This document shows, piece after piece, positions 1 through 7,749 of a stretch of DNA of 22,481 nt. Each line of letters starts with the position of its first letter. Position 1 is the stretch's first letter. Made by a program: the position numbers and the translations under genes. The stretch is taken from assembly GCA_910584595.1 (NCBI GenBank), contig CAJUBQ010000075.1, forward strand, positions 1 through 22,481. The letters are read 5' to 3'. Under the pieces are notes generated by a model. That model ran no database searches, was not told the origin of the DNA, and saw only the letters and a list, made by a program, of their open reading frames with translations. This stretch comes from an uncultured Eubacterium sp. Lineage in GTDB: Bacteria; Bacillota; Clostridia; Lachnospirales; Lachnospiraceae.

Positions 1-99
1 GTCATTCCCACATGGAAAGGTTTTGGTACAGTTTTAGACTTTACAAGGCACTAGGGAACTGCAGCAAAATAATTTTACATTGCTGAGGATAAATTTCTG

Positions 100-603
100 C
101 TACTCAGAAAATACAATGCTTGCATGATGCATCCGCACTTCATTAAGCATTGCCTCCGACGGCTCTACTTTAACCTCCTGCAGCATTCCCTGACTTGCAA
201 AGATCATACTGTAAATATTATGTTCGGTATTGCCGGAAGAATAATCACGTACTTTTAACTGCGGATTCGAATGATATCCGTCCAGCTTATGTGAACGAAC
301 CGGAGCCATACACTGCAGCTCGCTTAATGTATACGTAGCCAGCTTCTTCCGCTTACTTTTGTTTTTTACGACTGCAATATCCAACTCGTCTGACACAAGC
401 AGATATTCATATTCCCGATATCGGTTTTTAAAAGCCGTAAAACTGACCGGAACCATGATAATACCGACTAAAAAAAACAACGCCTGATACATTGCGCCGA
501 ATAACAGACAGATCAGCGTAATTAAAATCAAACAAATCCGAAGCTGCTTTCCTTTTACATCTTTTTCATCATGAACAATAACTTCTGCATATGATTCTGA
601 CAT
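100..603 (-). CDS. DUF6106-like small membrane protein
   Basis: A 167-residue protein with a short charged N-terminus, two closely spaced hydrophobic segments (about residues 22-38 and 41-58, a helical hairpin) and a soluble C-terminal domain of about 105 residues. The soluble part contains EYEYLLVSDELDIAVV, then a basic KNKSKRKK stretch, then a KVRDYSSG motif. From memory this matches the Lachnospiraceae family labelled DUF6106, whose function is unknown; I could not search to confirm it. The ATG is preceded by AAGGAGGAACAT, a strong ribosome site. It lies 30 bp downstream of clpX on the same strand, so the two are probably cotranscribed. No catalytic residues are evident and no function is claimed. 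Confidence 0.75.
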   Translation of the reverse strand: MSESYAEVIVHDEKDVKGKQLRICLILITLICLLFGAMYQALFFLVGIIMVPVSFTAFKNRYREYEYLLVSDELDIAVVKNKSKRKKLATYTLSELQCMAPVRSHKLDGYHSNPQLKVRDYSSGNTEHNIYSMIFASQGMLQEVKVEPSEAMLNEVRMHHASIVFSE

Positions 604-633
604 ATGTTCCTCCTTAAAATCAGCGTCGGTATC

Positions 634-2082
634 TCAGCCTGCGCCAAGACTTCCACGCGTATGTTCCGGCAGCCCTTGAATGCCCCGCATTGTAATCAAC
701 GGTCCGCCTTTGCCTTCTACATAATCTCCGGTAATCGTTACAATTCCTATATTATCATCCTTTGGAATCTCATACATAATATCCAGCATAAATTCTTCTA
801 AAATCGCACGCAATGCCCTGGCGCCAACCTTCTTTTCCTTTGCCTTTTTTGCAATCGCATGCAAAGCGTCTTCCTCAAATTCCAGCTTAACCTCATCATA
901 ATCGAGCAATTTTTGATACTGTTTGATAATCGCATTTTTGGGTTCAGCCAAAATTCTGACAAGCATATCTTCTGTTAACGCTTCCAGCGAAAACAGAATC
1001 GGCAACCTTCCGATAAATTCAGGAATCATACCAAACTTTCGGATATCTTCTACCGTCACCTGCGACAGCAGGTTTTCTTCCTTATCATATTTATCTTTTA
1101 AATCCGCCTGAAAGCCGATCGAAGACGCTTTATTCAGACGCTCCTTAATAATCTCATCCAAATCAGGAAACGCACCGCCGCAAATAAATAAAATGTCTTT
1201 TGTATTCACGATCGTCATCGGCACCATTGCGTTCTTGCTGCTCGCACCTACCGGAACCTCGACTTCTGCGCCTTCCAGCAGCTTTAGCATTCCCTGCTGC
1301 ACCGATTCACCGCTGACATCACGCTGATGCGTATTTCTTTTTTTTGCTATTTTGTCGATCTCATCGATAAAAATAATGCCATGTTCCGCGCGATCTACAT
1401 CGTTATCTGCCGCTGCAAGCAATTTAGACACTACGCTTTCGATATCATCGCCAATATAACCTGCTTCTGTCAGAGAAGTCGCATCCGTAATTGCAAGCGG
1501 CACATCCAAAAGTCTCGCCAGCGTTTTCACCAAATATGTCTTACCGGAACCAGTCGGCCCTATCATCAGCATATTTGACTTTTCGATCTCAATTTCATCC
1601 TTTTGATCGCTGTTTATTCTCTTATAATGATTATATACGGCAACAGATACTACTTTTTTCGCATGTTCCTGGCCAACGACATAATCATCCAGCTTGGCTT
1701 TTATTTTATGGGGAGCCGGGATCGCATGGATATCAAAAACCGGAGCCGCTTTTTTTTCCTTCGGCTTTTTCTTTTTTATCTTCTGCGCATTCGGCATCAT
1801 GTTTTGCAAATCAGCAAGATTAATCATACTGATGTTCGGCATTTTTCCATGCATATTCTGCATTGGCCCTAAAATATCATCCAACCGGAACCCTGACTGA
1901 TTCATACCATCAAACGTACGCTGCATACAGTCTTGACAAATACAAATGTTATTCGGTATTTTGATCATTTTGCCTGCTACACTCTCCGGACGATGGCAGA
2001 TATAACAGACTTCTTCATAATCATCATTTTTCTCTTCCTGGGCCTTATCTAAGTCCACTTCTCTAAAATCATGTTCTGACAT
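634..2082 (-). CDS. clpX: ClpX-type AAA+ unfoldase, divergent N-terminus
   Basis: ATP-dependent unfoldase that feeds substrates to ClpP. Its 482 residues exceed the roughly 420 of ordinary ClpX. An N-terminal zinc-binding domain has C26-x2-C29 and C47/C49/C52. A Met- and Lys-rich linker follows (about 53-125), with runs such as KIKKKKPKEKK. The AAA+ core has Walker A GPTGSGKT (175-182), the pore loop GYIG (208-211), Walker B IIFIDE (236-241), the RDVSGESVQQ segment and a sensor-2 VGARALR. An IGF tripeptide at 322-324 is the ClpP-docking loop of true ClpX, so it should dock on ClpP. No clpP, tig or lon is adjacent; the partner downstream is the DUF6106-like gene. The ATG follows GGAGTGG at 8 nt and a consensus promoter lies upstream. 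It may be a second clpX paralog rather than the housekeeping copy. Confidence 0.92.
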   Translation of the reverse strand: MSEHDFREVDLDKAQEEKNDDYEEVCYICHRPESVAGKMIKIPNNICICQDCMQRTFDGMNQSGFRLDDILGPMQNMHGKMPNISMINLADLQNMMPNAQKIKKKKPKEKKAAPVFDIHAIPAPHKIKAKLDDYVVGQEHAKKVVSVAVYNHYKRINSDQKDEIEIEKSNMLMIGPTGSGKTYLVKTLARLLDVPLAITDATSLTEAGYIGDDIESVVSKLLAAADNDVDRAEHGIIFIDEIDKIAKKRNTHQRDVSGESVQQGMLKLLEGAEVEVPVGASSKNAMVPMTIVNTKDILFICGGAFPDLDEIIKERLNKASSIGFQADLKDKYDKEENLLSQVTVEDIRKFGMIPEFIGRLPILFSLEALTEDMLVRILAEPKNAIIKQYQKLLDYDEVKLEFEEDALHAIAKKAKEKKVGARALRAILEEFMLDIMYEIPKDDNIGIVTITGDYVEGKGGPLITMRGIQGLPEHTRGSLGAG

Positions 2083-2165
2083 TATCTATTCCACTCCAAT
2101 CCATTTTTCCATCCGGCTTTTTACAGAAGCTACCGTTTTTCCCAAAACAAAAGCCCGACTATACT

Positions 2166-2194
2166 ATTATAAAAAAATCCCTTCCATTTGGCAA
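2166..2194 (-). promoter_or_regulatory. Sigma-A promoter of clpX
   Basis: On the minus strand, TTGCCA (2189-2194), a 17-bp spacer and TATAAT (2166-2171) lie about 80 bp upstream of the clpX ATG. The -10 is perfect and the -35 matches 5 of 6. This shows clpX need not depend on readthrough from the esterase operon upstream. No CtsR-type heptad repeat was recognised around it. Confidence 0.7.
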
Positions 2195-2259
2195 CAACTA
2201 CAGAAAAATTTAATAATAAATTTATATCTGAACAAATATATCAAAATATCTGCATATTT

Positions 2260-3324
2260 TCACTCATACATCGTATCTTCGTCCTGCACACTGAAAGACT
2301 CTTCCCGTCTGCGGTCCAGTACACGCAAAAATTTTCCGGCTTCTTCCCATGCCTTTTTCGATTCCTGAATCATGAGTTCACCCATTTGGAACACATGGAA
2401 CATCCCTTCATAAATACTCAGCCTGACTTTTACGCCGCTTTCTTTTGCCTTTTTCGCAAGTTCCGTGGAATCGCTTAATAACATTTCAATCGAGCCTACC
2501 TGAATCAACATTGGCGGAAATCCGTCATAATCTCCAAACAATGGAGAAATATACGGATTCGCCGGATCTTCGTCTCCGACATAATCCCGATTGTATATCA
2601 TACTTTCTTTTGTATTTCCAAACAACGGATCCAGTGTATAATTTTTCTCATAAGACTCGCCGCTTGCCGTCAAATCTGTCCATGGCGACATCAGAATCAA
2701 CCCTTCCGGCAATTCCATTCCATGATCTTTCAAATACAAACATAACGCAAGCGCCAAACCTCCCCCGGCCGAGTCCCCGGCAATCACAATCTTTCCCGGC
2801 TGACACCCGGACTGTAAAAGCCACTGCCAGGCGTCCAGCGCATCTTCTAATGCTGCCGGATAAGGATTTTCAGGCGCAACTCTGTAATCCGGCGTAAATA
2901 CATTAATACCGCCGCCAATTTCATTATATAATCCTGCAAAAGAGCGGTATTTATTTCGCATTGCACCAATATAACCTCCCCCATGCAGCTGTAAAATTAC
3001 ACGATTCAGGCTAGGGTTCTGCGTAAGGCTTAACAGTTCTGCTTTACATTTTAAAAGATCAATCTGGGTCAAATGAAAACAAGCCGGACATTTCCAGGGC
3101 GGTTCTACCAGATTTTTACGTATTTCCCCATTTTGCAGCTTCGGACCAATCAGGCGGTCTGCTGTCATGCGTGCAATCATATCCCGCACAAATGCGGCAA
3201 ACATACTGCTTTTTTTCTCTTCTTTTTCTTCCTTTTCTTCTTTTATCAACTCTCTTGTCAATTCCTTTGTCAGTTCTTTTGACATTCCTTTTGATAATTC
3301 CTGACTCGTTATGTCTTCAGCCAT
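2260..3324 (-). CDS. HSL-type alpha/beta-hydrolase (acetyl esterase-like)
   Basis: A 354-residue serine esterase of the hormone-sensitive-lipase class. It has the oxyanion motif HGGGY (114-118), the nucleophile elbow GDSAGG with S185, an acid region GSIEMLLSD (E280 or D285), and the catalytic His in GMFHVF (H310). Substrates are probably short-chain acyl esters; the exact one is unknown. The first ~40 residues are unusual: a Lys/Glu-rich, roughly four-residue-periodic stretch (SKELTKELTRELIKEE) not expected in the family. This start is nevertheless favoured because CAGGAAGGA sits 6 nt before the ATG. A zinc-like pair CPAC occurs near residues 79-82. It is the last gene of a three-gene operon, 47 bp after the DUF6320-like gene, so it may act on products of the acyltransferase encoded first. 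Confidence 0.88.
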   Translation of the reverse strand: MAEDITSQELSKGMSKELTKELTRELIKEEKEEKEEKKSSMFAAFVRDMIARMTADRLIGPKLQNGEIRKNLVEPPWKCPACFHLTQIDLLKCKAELLSLTQNPSLNRVILQLHGGGYIGAMRNKYRSFAGLYNEIGGGINVFTPDYRVAPENPYPAALEDALDAWQWLLQSGCQPGKIVIAGDSAGGGLALALCLYLKDHGMELPEGLILMSPWTDLTASGESYEKNYTLDPLFGNTKESMIYNRDYVGDEDPANPYISPLFGDYDGFPPMLIQVGSIEMLLSDSTELAKKAKESGVKVRLSIYEGMFHVFQMGELMIQESKKAWEEAGKFLRVLDRRREESFSVQDEDTMYE

Positions 3325-3371
3325 TTTTATTCCTTCCTGAAATTACATTCCTTTCGCACTTCCATTTTCCC

Positions 3372-4046
3372 TTACATCACATGAAATCTTCGTTTCAGCT
3401 CATTCCTCGCCCGCCTTCCTCCAATAATAAATGTAGCCAGAAACATCACACTCGAAAATCCCAGCGCAACATAACTCATGACCGGATGGCGTACAACATC
3501 AAACAAACTGAGCAGCACACAAACGCCGCTGCACAGGATCATACAAATCTGAAACAGTAAATAGCTCTGCCAGCTACGTATATTAATAAACATCGCTGCA
3601 ATAATCATCACATCCATAATAATAAATACAGTCGGAATGACATAATCGAGCGACCAATGCCGAAATCCAAGCACATAATCGATCACCACCAGATCCGCAA
3701 CCCCACATGCGACGCCAATCATTACTTTACTGCGGTAACCCGCATGTTCATTTGCTATAATATAAAACAAAAAAAGCATCAAATATGCCAATGCGCCAAC
3801 TACAATCACACTCCACCACATATCGCTGTCCATGACATAATTCATGATGACTGCCAATGCGCCCAGCACAATTGCTAAAAATAACGCTATTCTGGAAACC
3901 AGCTCCAATCTCCGTCCCTTTAGGCGGATATCCGGATACCGTTCCTTTGCCTCACTGTCATTCTCCTGTTCAACGACACATTGACAGAGCGGACATACAT
4001 CTGTCTGATCTAAAATATTCACACCGCAATGCAGACATTTATTCAT
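3372..4046 (-). CDS. DUF6320-like zinc-ribbon membrane protein
   Basis: A 224-residue protein with an N-terminal zinc ribbon (C4-x2-C7 and C18-x2-C21) followed by about six hydrophobic helices from residue ~50 to ~210 and a basic C-terminal tail (GGRRARNELKRRFHVM). I recall the family as DUF6320, which in Lachnospiraceae tends to accompany a condensation-fold acyltransferase; no function is established. Its ATG lies inside the end of the upstream gene (8-bp overlap, 4039-4046), indicating translational coupling. The zinc ribbon would be cytosolic, and by inference could contact the soluble acyltransferase or esterase at the membrane. Confidence 0.8.
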   Translation of the reverse strand: MNKCLHCGVNILDQTDVCPLCQCVVEQENDSEAKERYPDIRLKGRRLELVSRIALFLAIVLGALAVIMNYVMDSDMWWSVIVVGALAYLMLFLFYIIANEHAGYRSKVMIGVACGVADLVVIDYVLGFRHWSLDYVIPTVFIIMDVMIIAAMFINIRSWQSYLLFQICMILCSGVCVLLSLFDVVRHPVMSYVALGFSSVMFLATFIIGGRRARNELKRRFHVM

Positions 4047-5382
4047 AATACACCCCGTTGCTTTCTATCGTGATATCCAGCCCTTCAGCCGCCAGTGTCC
4101 GAAAAAAAATCTTTTGCACAACAGGCTTTTCGAGCACCGAACTAAATGTAAATACAAGTGTTTCTTTATAAGAACAAATCGTACCTTTTAATAATTGTCC
4201 TTTGCTCATTGCCAGAAACGAGTGGAACATCTCAATGTAAGGTTCATAAGCATCGCGCACCTTTATATTTCCAATATTTGTCACCGTCGTTGTATTTGCA
4301 AGCGCTGACTTTGTATAAACAGACCGAATGGCCAGATTTTTAATAATAAGCGGCACCGCACGCATCGCCAGATTTTTTTCATTTGACACATTATAAGAAA
4401 AAATATCTTCCAGATTATCTTTTCGAATCTGGCTGCGCAGGCTGTCCTTTACAATCTGCAGCACTTCCTCAAACGTATAATTTTCTTTTTCCGGCCAAAA
4501 CTCAGCAGATACCATTACAAAAAAATTTTTTGTCGTAACCGAATCAAAATACGGACGCAGATTCACCGGAACCGCTGCGCGGATCGGACGAGATGCCTGT
4601 GCGCCATGCAGATATCCCTGATAAATGCTCCAAACCACAAGCGACACCAAATATTCATTAATACTCATCTCATGCCGCCTGCATACTTCTTTTAACTGCG
4701 GAATCTGAACATATCCATGCATCACGCCAAATTCCTGAGCCCGCAGCCTTGGCGCTTTCATAATATACGCCCGTCCCGAACGGTAATTTCTTGCATGTCC
4801 CTTTTTATAGTTTTGCAAAAAACTATCTTCCCGGTTCAAAGACGTTTCCACACTCAGGCGATCCCCCTCCTGCTCACGCAGCTTTGGATGTGACAGCCGT
4901 AAATACTGATATGTCAGCTCTTTTAAAAAATTAATACCACCCATACCATCCGTCAGCACATGAAAAACTTCCAGATTAATCCTGCACATATAATAAGTCA
5001 CACGAAACAGATAACTGTTATTCCTGTTTTGTAAAATATAACGGCATGGATATGTATTTTCTTCAATCACCTCCGGAGCCGGCTTTCCATTTTCTTCAAA
5101 ATAGTACCAAAAAAAACCCTGCCGCAGACGTACATTAAATCCATCAAATTTCGGCAGCACCATATCTAACGCCCTTTGCAGCACAGAACCAATCACCGGT
5201 TCCTTTAATACAACGCTGATGCGATATACATTTGTCATATCATCCCCTGCAATAACCGGAAATAAATGGGCCGTGTTATCCAGTTTGTCCCATTTTGGCT
5301 CACGTGCACGTCTGGACGCTTTCCGTTTTGCTTTCCGCTCCGTCTGTTTTGTTTGATTGTCTGTTTTATTCATATCGTTCAT
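4039..5382 (-). CDS. Condensation-fold acyltransferase (alcohol acetyltransferase-like)
   Basis: A 447-residue member of the CoA-dependent acyltransferase/NRPS condensation superfamily. The active-site HxxxDG motif is HVLTDG (H141, D145, G146), followed by MGGINFLKELTYQYL as in alcohol acetyltransferases and PapA-like proteins. H141 would deprotonate an alcohol or amine acceptor. The N-terminal ~30 residues are strongly basic (KRKASRRAREPK) and could bind membrane or nucleic acid. No carrier domain or adenylation domain is attached, so donor and acceptor are unknown. It is the first gene of the operon with the zinc-ribbon membrane protein and the esterase. The ribosome site is weak (GAAGTG, 6 nt before the ATG), and a second in-frame ATG at codon 4 is possible. 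The mobile element at 5480-5622 ends about 100 bp upstream. Confidence 0.82.
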   Translation of the reverse strand: MNDMNKTDNQTKQTERKAKRKASRRAREPKWDKLDNTAHLFPVIAGDDMTNVYRISVVLKEPVIGSVLQRALDMVLPKFDGFNVRLRQGFFWYYFEENGKPAPEVIEENTYPCRYILQNRNNSYLFRVTYYMCRINLEVFHVLTDGMGGINFLKELTYQYLRLSHPKLREQEGDRLSVETSLNREDSFLQNYKKGHARNYRSGRAYIMKAPRLRAQEFGVMHGYVQIPQLKEVCRRHEMSINEYLVSLVVWSIYQGYLHGAQASRPIRAAVPVNLRPYFDSVTTKNFFVMVSAEFWPEKENYTFEEVLQIVKDSLRSQIRKDNLEDIFSYNVSNEKNLAMRAVPLIIKNLAIRSVYTKSALANTTTVTNIGNIKVRDAYEPYIEMFHSFLAMSKGQLLKGTICSYKETLVFTFSSVLEKPVVQKIFFRTLAAEGLDITIESNGVYYE

Positions 5383-5471
5383 TGCATCACTTCGCTTTAT
5401 TTTGTAATATTCCTATAACATAATTTGCCATAAAATCAGAAAATATGCAACTGTTTCTTACCAATAATATG

Positions 5472-5630
5472 AAAGAGCAGTTACTATTCACGGCCTGGGG
5501 CCGCTCATAGTAACGATTCGGGGCGATATTGAGAGTTTGCTTCGCAAAATCGCCCCTCACTCCTGAATCATGTTCTTACGGAACGCGCAGCTAGTGCGCG
5601 TTCCTGACCCGTAAATAGTAACAAAGAGCA
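5472..5630. mobile_element. 143-bp palindromic MITE with 8-bp target duplication
   Basis: The element spans 5480-5622. Its ends are 14-bp inverted repeats, GTTACTATTCACGG (5480-5493) and CCGTAAATAGTAAC (5609-5622), with one mismatch. The 8-bp sequence AAAGAGCA occurs directly outside both ends (5472-5479 and 5623-5630), as expected of a target-site duplication. Inside are three hairpins: CGGCC/GGCCG (5491-5503), a compound stem GGGGCGAT/ATCGCCCC (5520-5556) enclosing TTTGC/GCAAA, and GGAACGCGCA/TGCGCGTTCC (5580-5604). GATTC/GAATC (5515-5519, 5565-5569) can close the middle arm. No protein is encoded, so it would be a non-autonomous element moved by a transposase elsewhere. Families making 8-bp duplications include ISL3 and IS66; I cannot assign one. 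Confidence 0.8.
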
Positions 5631-5654
5631 CACATCCATCAATGTGTACTCTTT
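5623..5654 (-). terminator. Terminator hairpin of ilvE, at the mobile-element insertion point
   Basis: AAAGAGCACACAT (5623-5635) pairs with ATGTGTACTCTTT (5642-5654) around a 6-nt loop. The one mismatch becomes a G-U pair only in minus-strand RNA, which fits a terminator for ilvE, ending 18 nt upstream of it. The outer 8 nt of the stem are the sequence duplicated by the element insertion. As a result the U-rich tail now runs into GTTACTATTTACGGG instead of the original CATATTATTGG. Confidence 0.65.
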
Positions 5655-5672
5655 ATCTCCAATAATCAATGT

Positions 5673-6707
5673 TTAGCAAATTTCTCTGATCCAGCCCTCA
5701 GGCGCTTCGATATGTCCCATCTGGATTCCGGTCAATGTATCATAAAGCTTCTGAGTTACCGGTCCCATTTTCTCCATACCGCTCGGGAAGCAGATTTCTT
5801 TGCCATGATCCACAATCTTGCCAACCGGAGAAATAACAGCTGCGGTTCCGCACAGTCCGCATTCTGCAAAATCTTTCACTTCTTCTAATGTCACTTTTCT
5901 CTGCTCAACTTCCAGATTTAAATATTTCTCAGCAACTACCATCAGCGAACGTCTTGTAATAGACGGCAAAATACTGTCAGACTGCGGCGTTACAATTTTA
6001 TTGTCTTTGGTAACAAACAGGAAATTCGCACCGCCGGTTTCTTCTACATATGTTCTCGTCCCTGCGTCCAGGTACATATTTTCGTCATAGCCTTCTTCAT
6101 GCGCTGTTACGATCGGATACAGGCTCATCGCATAATTTAACCCTGCCTTGATGTTTCCTGTACCATGCGGCGCTGCTCGGTCAAAATCACTGACACGGAT
6201 TGTCAAAGGTTTCACGCCTCCCTTAAAATACGGGCCTACCGGTGTTGTAAAAATACGGAACTGATACTCATCTGCAGGTTTTACGCCAATTACCGCATTG
6301 CTGCCAAACATATACGGACGGATATACAAAGTAGCCCCGGAACCATATGGCGGCACATAAGCTGCATTTGCCTTTACTGTCTGGACAACAGCTTCCACAA
6401 ACTTATCCTGTGGAAATACCGGCATAATCAGACGCTTACAAGTGTCTTCCATACGCGCTGCATTTAAATCCGGCCGAAACGTTACGATTCTGCCGTCCTG
6501 TGTCGTATATGCTTTCAAACCTTCAAAACAGGTCTGCGCATACTGCAGGACACATGCACACTCACTGATCGTAATCATATCATCCTCTATGAGCCTGCCT
6601 TCTTCCCATGCTCCATTCTTAAAGTCTGCCACATACCGTTTATCCGTCTTTCGATAGTTAAATCCAATATTTTCCCAGTCGATGTTCTTTTTCTCCATTT
6701 TCATCAT
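5673..6707 (-). CDS. ilvE: Branched-chain amino acid aminotransferase
   Basis: PLP-dependent fold-type IV enzyme that interconverts Leu, Ile and Val with their 2-oxo acids, usually with glutamate as partner. Its 344 residues are the usual size for the longer (BCAT II-like) class. K187 in HGTGNIKAGLNYA is the Schiff-base lysine, and YVEETGGANFLFV (220-232) is the conserved segment contacting PLP. The reading frame opens with three Met codons (MMKMEKK). AAGGAAGG ends only 2 nt before the first ATG, so translation more likely starts at 6704 or 6698 than at 6707. It is monocistronic, with its own promoter (6753-6781) and terminator. No T-box leader is present in the ~40-nt 5' UTR. Confidence 0.95.
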   Translation of the reverse strand: MMKMEKKNIDWENIGFNYRKTDKRYVADFKNGAWEEGRLIEDDMITISECACVLQYAQTCFEGLKAYTTQDGRIVTFRPDLNAARMEDTCKRLIMPVFPQDKFVEAVVQTVKANAAYVPPYGSGATLYIRPYMFGSNAVIGVKPADEYQFRIFTTPVGPYFKGGVKPLTIRVSDFDRAAPHGTGNIKAGLNYAMSLYPIVTAHEEGYDENMYLDAGTRTYVEETGGANFLFVTKDNKIVTPQSDSILPSITRRSLMVVAEKYLNLEVEQRKVTLEEVKDFAECGLCGTAAVISPVGKIVDHGKEICFPSGMEKMGPVTQKLYDTLTGIQMGHIEAPEGWIREIC

Positions 6708-6752
6708 AACCTTCCTTAATAGTATGTCAATCCTCTGTGATTCTCTCGTTTT

Positions 6753-6781
6753 AGTTTACCTCCATGGATGAATGCTGTCAA
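6753..6781 (-). promoter_or_regulatory. Promoter of ilvE
   Basis: On the minus strand, a perfect TTGACA (6776-6781), a 17-bp spacer and TAAACT (6753-6758) predict transcription starting near 6746, about 40 nt before the ilvE start codon. A second TTGACA lies closer to the gene but has no matching -10 upstream of the ribosome site. Confidence 0.7.
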
Positions 6782-6842
6782 GGAGGGAGATGTACTTTTT
6801 TATTTATATGTCATTGATAAAAATATTTTTACAACCTGATTA

Positions 6843-6950
6843 CTATTTTTTCACTTTTACCTTTCCTGATGCTGTTGTTTCCAATTCATGAACGATATTT
6901 ACTTTATGAGGTATCTTATATTGAACCTCACCTCCTGCTTCTCTTCTTAA
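6843..6950 (-). pseudogene. C-terminal remnant of an acyl-adenylating (AMP-binding) enzyme
   Basis: Directly after the stop of the ABC permease, in a different minus-strand frame, about 35 codons are open and end in TAG (6843-6845). The translation includes GGEVQYKIPHKVNIV, then HELETTASGKVKVKK at the end. YKIPHK plus TASGK is the C-terminal signature of AMP-dependent acyl-CoA synthetases and adenylation domains, where the Lys of xTxSGK is catalytic. The rest of the ~500-residue enzyme is absent; the frame upstream runs into the permease gene. I infer a deletion that joined the transporter to the tail of an adenylation gene. It is too short to be functional. The match is by motif recognition, not by search. 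Confidence 0.65.
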
Positions 6951-7747
6951 CTGCCTGCACTTGTATAGGATGCAATTGCCAGTCGCATAAAACCATAACA
7001 TAATAACAGAAATATGATTGGATATACCATCTCCAATACTAATCCACTAACTTTTACAGAGTCCAATAAATATTTAGCAGGAATCATTGATATTAATTGT
7101 AACGGAATCATGAAAGTAATAAATAAAGAAAATTTTTTAGGAAAAATATCACCCGGATACCGATATAAATCAGTGACATTCATAAATATTTCGAATACGT
7201 TATTAGCTCTCACAAACCAAAAACTCAAAAGATTAATCATAAGAGAAACAGAAAAATAAACAATAGATCCACAAACAATCAGAACTGCATAAAAACACAT
7301 TTCTGCAGCAGATTTCTGAAGATTTAGCTCTTTCATTCCTTTAGAAATAAAAATAACACCTAAAATAAAATTACTTAATCCACTACCAATATTTACATTC
7401 ATAGCAGAAAGCATAAACATTTCGGACATAGGTTTTGTCAACAAAAAATCCATATCTCCATTGTTAATTTGCAATGAAATGGTAGTGTGACTATTATAAA
7501 AAAAGAACATATAAATACTTTCTGCCAAAAAACTGGATCCAAAGAAAATCATATAATGATATTCATTCCAATTTCCTAAATTACCAACATTTAAAAATAG
7601 CACATTAACAAAAACAACTCTTGATATATTAAAACAAAAATCGGTAATCAAACCCGAAAAAAAATTTGCCCGATATGTAGTAATTTTATAAAAACTATTT
7701 CTGATAATAATCCACAATACAAGAAAATATTTTCCTAAAATTCTCAT
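6947..7747 (-). CDS. ABC-2-type permease (COG3694-like), second subunit
   Basis: A 266-residue integral membrane protein with about six hydrophobic segments, and the family-typical NNGDMDFLLTKPMSEMF cytosolic segment after helix 2. It ends in YTSAGS, close to the usual RYxSAG tail, so the C-terminus appears intact. It belongs to the paired uncharacterised ABC-2 permeases (COG3694/COG4587 type) that work with a COG4586-type ATPase. Exporters of this kind often sit beside natural-product genes; the substrate is unknown. The ATG follows GGGAGG at 7 nt and lies 2 bp after the preceding permease stop, so the pair is coupled. Base composition is markedly AT-rich: one line counted by hand (7621-7680) is 17/60 GC. 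Confidence 0.85.
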   Translation of the reverse strand: MRILGKYFLVLWIIIRNSFYKITTYRANFFSGLITDFCFNISRVVFVNVLFLNVGNLGNWNEYHYMIFFGSSFLAESIYMFFFYNSHTTISLQINNGDMDFLLTKPMSEMFMLSAMNVNIGSGLSNFILGVIFISKGMKELNLQKSAAEMCFYAVLIVCGSIVYFSVSLMINLLSFWFVRANNVFEIFMNVTDLYRYPGDIFPKKFSLFITFMIPLQLISMIPAKYLLDSVKVSGLVLEMVYPIIFLLLCYGFMRLAIASYTSAGS

Positions 7748-7749
7748 TC

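Noticed and set aside
60..85. CAGCAA/TTGCTG palindrome as terminator of the DUF6106-like gene
   Set aside because: The stem is 6 bp with a 12-nt loop and no U-tract follows on minus; the window edge prevents a better view.
3073..3310. Repetitive pyrimidine-rich stretch as a possible simple repeat or CRISPR-like array
   Set aside because: It is the reverse complement of the Lys/Glu-rich N-terminal codons of the esterase; units are short and uneven, with no spacers.
6708..6752. T-box leader for ilvE
   Set aside because: The predicted 5' UTR is about 40 nt, with no T-box sequence or antiterminator.
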